From an uncultured Collinsella sp. (GTDB lineage: Bacteria; Actinomycetota; Coriobacteriia; Coriobacteriales; Coriobacteriaceae): a stretch of DNA of 26,263 nucleotides. The position numbers and the translations under genes were made by a program. The stretch spans positions 1 through 26,263 of the forward strand of contig URNM01000010.1 in assembly GCA_900549185.1 (NCBI GenBank), given 5' to 3'. Positions 24,320-26,263 of the stretch are shown here, in pieces. Below the pieces are notes generated by a model. It had not been told where the DNA came from. It saw only the letters and a program-made list of their open reading frames with translations, and searched no databases. Numbering within the stretch: position 1 is the stretch's first letter; each line of letters starts with the position of its first letter.

Positions 24320-24386
24320 AGTTGCGGTGGAATACGGACTGTTTTGACCCTTTAAGCAGCAATTCAGTCCCTATTTCACCGCAACT
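24320..24386. repeat. REP-like inverted repeat downstream of the exporter gene
   Basis: Two 22-bp arms (24320-24341 starting AGTTGCGGTGGAATA, and 24365-24386 ending TTCACCGCAACT) match at 20 of 22 positions when folded, with a 23-bp loop. It starts 36 bp past the exporter stop. The lack of a T run and the long arms suggest a REP/MITE-type element rather than a terminator. Confidence 0.7.
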
Positions 24387-24422
24387 CACTTGGTGCAAAG
24401 TAACCTGTCCCCCTTGTACCAA

Positions 24423-25991
24423 TTAGCTGGTGTGGCGCCAGCGAGGGTCGGTGAGCGTACGCGCCACACCCAGTCCAACGGGCAGAAACGCTACGATGAG
24501 CACTGCGCGCACAAACCAGCCGAGCATATTGACCGTGTCGAAGGTGCACATGTAATACATCGAGCGATACAGATACAAGCCCGGCACCATAATGACAATC
24601 GAAGGCACCGTGAGGGCGATGCGCGGGTAGGTGAGCTTGACTTCAGCCAAGCTTGCGAGCAGCCCCGATACCAGCGCGCCGATAAACGCTGCTGCCTCGG
24701 GAGGCATTCCCGTGCTGAGGCCCAGGAAGGGAATCATCGTCGGCGCATCGACAAGGGTCAGACGCAGGGTATTGGACACGGCGCCGATCAACCCAGCTGC
24801 CGCGGCCATCTTTACCGGGCTGTTGAACATCACCGAGAAGCCGAATACGCCAACGAAGCTCATCACCACGCGCAGGAGCGTAAGGGCAAGCGGCGAAAGG
24901 CCCAGTGGGGCAAAGTCGTCCGGCGCCAGGCCAACACACTCGGCAACCATCCAACCTACGAGGGTCGCCATCACAATAATCGATACGGCATATGAAAGGC
25001 GCTCGATACCGCTTCGCATGTCGAGCTTAGCGATGTCGAGGCCTGCCGTAATGAGCGGAAAGCCGGGAATCACAAAGAGCATGGCGCCGATATAGCCTTC
25101 TTGGTGCGACATTGCCCCCGGTATGACCTGGCCAAGGCCGAGCAATGCCAGCAGATACGAAACGCAAGCGAGCGCAACGCCGGTCGTCAGCGCGCTGAAC
25201 TGACCAAGGCCTTGCTTGAGAATATGGGAACGGGCAAAGTTGCCGACACCCGCGCCCACAAACGCGCAGGCCATCTCGATAGGGCCGCCGCCGAGCAAAA
25301 AGACGAAGGCGCCGCAAGCACAAGCTGCCGCAAGGCCCTGTTGCCAGGGAGAGTAATCGGGTTTTGAACTCTCAACGGTCTTGAGCATCTCGTGGTATTC
25401 GTGCACGGTAAACCGGCGCCCATACGTCTCGATTTCCTTTAAGAAGCTCTCCATCATCCAAATGCGATGGGTATTGACTCCCGTTGTGGGCAGGCTGACA
25501 ACCTCGTTAAAGCAGTGGCCATCTTCGATGCAGGTGCACTCAAACGACAGAAGACTTAAGTCAACGTGGATGGTGACACCGAGTACGGCGGCAACACGAT
25601 TCATGGTATCGCGCACGCGCCAGGCACCCGTTCCGCTTGCCAGCATAAGCATGCCGGTGCGGCAGATGATGGATGATTTATCGGTGAGCGGCGCATCGAC
25701 GGCAAGCTCATCGCCTGCCGTCACGATCTGGTGCCAGTCAGTTTTCATATGGAGCGCGCCGGCACGAACGCCGTGGTGCATGGGGGCTCTCGAAAGCAGC
25801 GAGTTAAGGCGCGAAGACTGTGGGGGCTCCGTTGATTCGTCCTCAACCTCATCAGTCTCTTCATCGACCAGATCAAAGGAATCAAGCGGCGCTGGCTCGC
25901 GACGGTCGATCAGCTCCTCGTCCTCATCATCAAAGTAATTGAACTGATCGAGCATGTCCTCTTCGATTGAACGCTCGCTCGCGTCGTCCAT
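24423..25991 (-). CDS. ThrE-like threonine/serine exporter with fused domains
   Basis: The 522-aa protein has both ThrE halves in one chain. Residues about 95-225 form the cytoplasmic N-terminal portion (RTGMLMLASGTGAWRVRDTM...). About ten membrane helices follow (about 225-515), including LAAACACGAFVFLLGGGPIEMA and the second domain near 375-500 (LLRVVMSFVGVFGFSVMF). ThrE of Corynebacterium exports threonine and serine by proton exchange; the substrate here is inferred. Residues 1-65 are an unusual acidic extension (EEDMLDQFNYFDDEDEELID) that the family does not need. The start at 25991 has GGGAG about 8 nt upstream; a TAGGAT -10-like box lies near 26023-26028. It appears monocistronic. Confidence 0.88.
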   Translation of the reverse strand: MDDASERSIEEDMLDQFNYFDDEDEELIDRREPAPLDSFDLVDEETDEVEDESTEPPQSSRLNSLLSRAPMHHGVRAGALHMKTDWHQIVTAGDELAVDAPLTDKSSIICRTGMLMLASGTGAWRVRDTMNRVAAVLGVTIHVDLSLLSFECTCIEDGHCFNEVVSLPTTGVNTHRIWMMESFLKEIETYGRRFTVHEYHEMLKTVESSKPDYSPWQQGLAAACACGAFVFLLGGGPIEMACAFVGAGVGNFARSHILKQGLGQFSALTTGVALACVSYLLALLGLGQVIPGAMSHQEGYIGAMLFVIPGFPLITAGLDIAKLDMRSGIERLSYAVSIIVMATLVGWMVAECVGLAPDDFAPLGLSPLALTLLRVVMSFVGVFGFSVMFNSPVKMAAAAGLIGAVSNTLRLTLVDAPTMIPFLGLSTGMPPEAAAFIGALVSGLLASLAEVKLTYPRIALTVPSIVIMVPGLYLYRSMYYMCTFDTVNMLGWFVRAVLIVAFLPVGLGVARTLTDPRWRHTS

Positions 25992-26110
25992 ATAGACGCT
26001 CCCTTCCTACCGACTAACCCCCATCCTAGGCAGCAACGGCTAAAGGAAACATAAAAGAGACGGCTGTCATGCATGGAAGGCGCAAACCCCCAATGCGTCG
26101 GTAGACCCCC

Positions 26111-26166
26111 TAGTCATTGGGGACGTTCTTAAATGACCAGTCAAACAAGAACGTCCCCAATGACTA
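26111..26166. repeat. Perfect 20-bp inverted repeat upstream of the exporter gene
   Basis: TAGTCATTGGGGACGTTCTT (26111-26130) is exactly complementary to 26147-26166, with a 16-bp loop that holds a second dyad (TGAC-CA-GTCA). It is 120 bp upstream of the exporter start with no gene around it (25992-26263 has no convincing CDS). The form matches REP palindromes mobilised by RAYT transposases, none of which is in the window. Confidence 0.8.
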
Positions 26167-26230
26167 CTCCGGCAACGCCGATGTTTTAGCAACGCCAGCG
26201 AGCGCCGTCCAGGGCGAACAAGTTGGCATG

Positions 26231-26263
26231 AAAAAGGCAAGGCATAGACCTTCTGGTCATGCC
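26231..26263 (-). terminator. Possible terminator of an off-window minus-strand gene
   Basis: At the right edge GGCAT/ATGCC and GACC/GGTC pair around TTCT with one bulged base (26241-26263). On the minus strand TTTTT follows after a 5-nt gap (26231-26235). The outer stem may continue beyond the window. Confidence 0.3.

Noticed and set aside
24320..24386. Simple terminator of the exporter gene
   Set aside because: The folded arms are long but have no T run on either strand, and a better terminator lies at 24153-24204.
26167..26263. C-terminal end of a minus-strand gene at the right edge
   Set aside because: Short open readings exist, but none has recognisable sequence, and a weak terminator-like hairpin occupies the edge.

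Overview
The window looks like chromosome from a high-GC, gut-type Coriobacteriia actinobacterium, most likely Collinsella or a close relative. This rests on the GC-rich coding style, the large fused 2-hydroxyacyl-CoA dehydratase activase, the ThrE-type exporter and the disA-ispD-ispF-cysS-rlmB-yacP gene order. Species is inferred only; there is no rRNA in the window.

Left arm (1-3.6 kb): a mobile or accessory segment of more mixed, lower GC. It holds the first 311 codons of an Mrr-nuclease/helicase restriction-type protein (minus strand, running off the left edge), an excisionase-like small HTH protein overlapping an unrecognised 262-aa protein, and a divergent 392-aa protein with a C-terminal zinc-finger-like motif. 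It ends beside tRNA-Thr(UGU), a typical island boundary, with three 12-bp repeats and a strong terminator between. No integrase is visible.

Next (3.8-5.2 kb) is a stand-alone gene that fuses an excisionase/MerR-like HTH and an AT-hook-like motif to a HipA/CtkA-like kinase. A perfect 22-bp inverted repeat covers its promoter/leader. It looks like a one-protein, self-regulated version of a HipBA module.

Core block (5.3-10.75 kb, minus): disA-ispD-ispF-cysS are overlapping or tightly packed, followed by rlmB-yacP. They make c-di-AMP, two MEP isoprenoid enzymes, a tRNA synthetase, an RNA methyltransferase and a YacP/NYN nuclease. The order matches the Firmicute clpC-radA-disA-ispD-ispF-...-cysS-mrnC-rlmB-yacP neighbourhood, but without mrnC.

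Between disA and clpC (10.9-15.1 kb) sit a yybP-ykoY manganese riboswitch with the manganese exporter gene mntP, a canonical hipBA operon whose operator repeats overlap the mntP terminator, and pepD. clpC follows (15.3-18.0 kb, minus).

Right part (18.2-26.3 kb, minus): a 1479-aa activase/dehydratase fusion overlaps a downstream TetR gene, with a clear palindromic operator upstream, suggesting autoregulation. Then come a DUF2798-like membrane protein with a hairpin-rich leader and a ThrE-like exporter with an acidic N-terminal extension. Two long REP-like inverted repeats flank the exporter.

The most unusual signals are the HTH-kinase fusion with its operator, the hipBA operator/terminator overlap, palindromes placed inside promoters, and an inverted repeat embedded in the coding sequence of an accessory gene.
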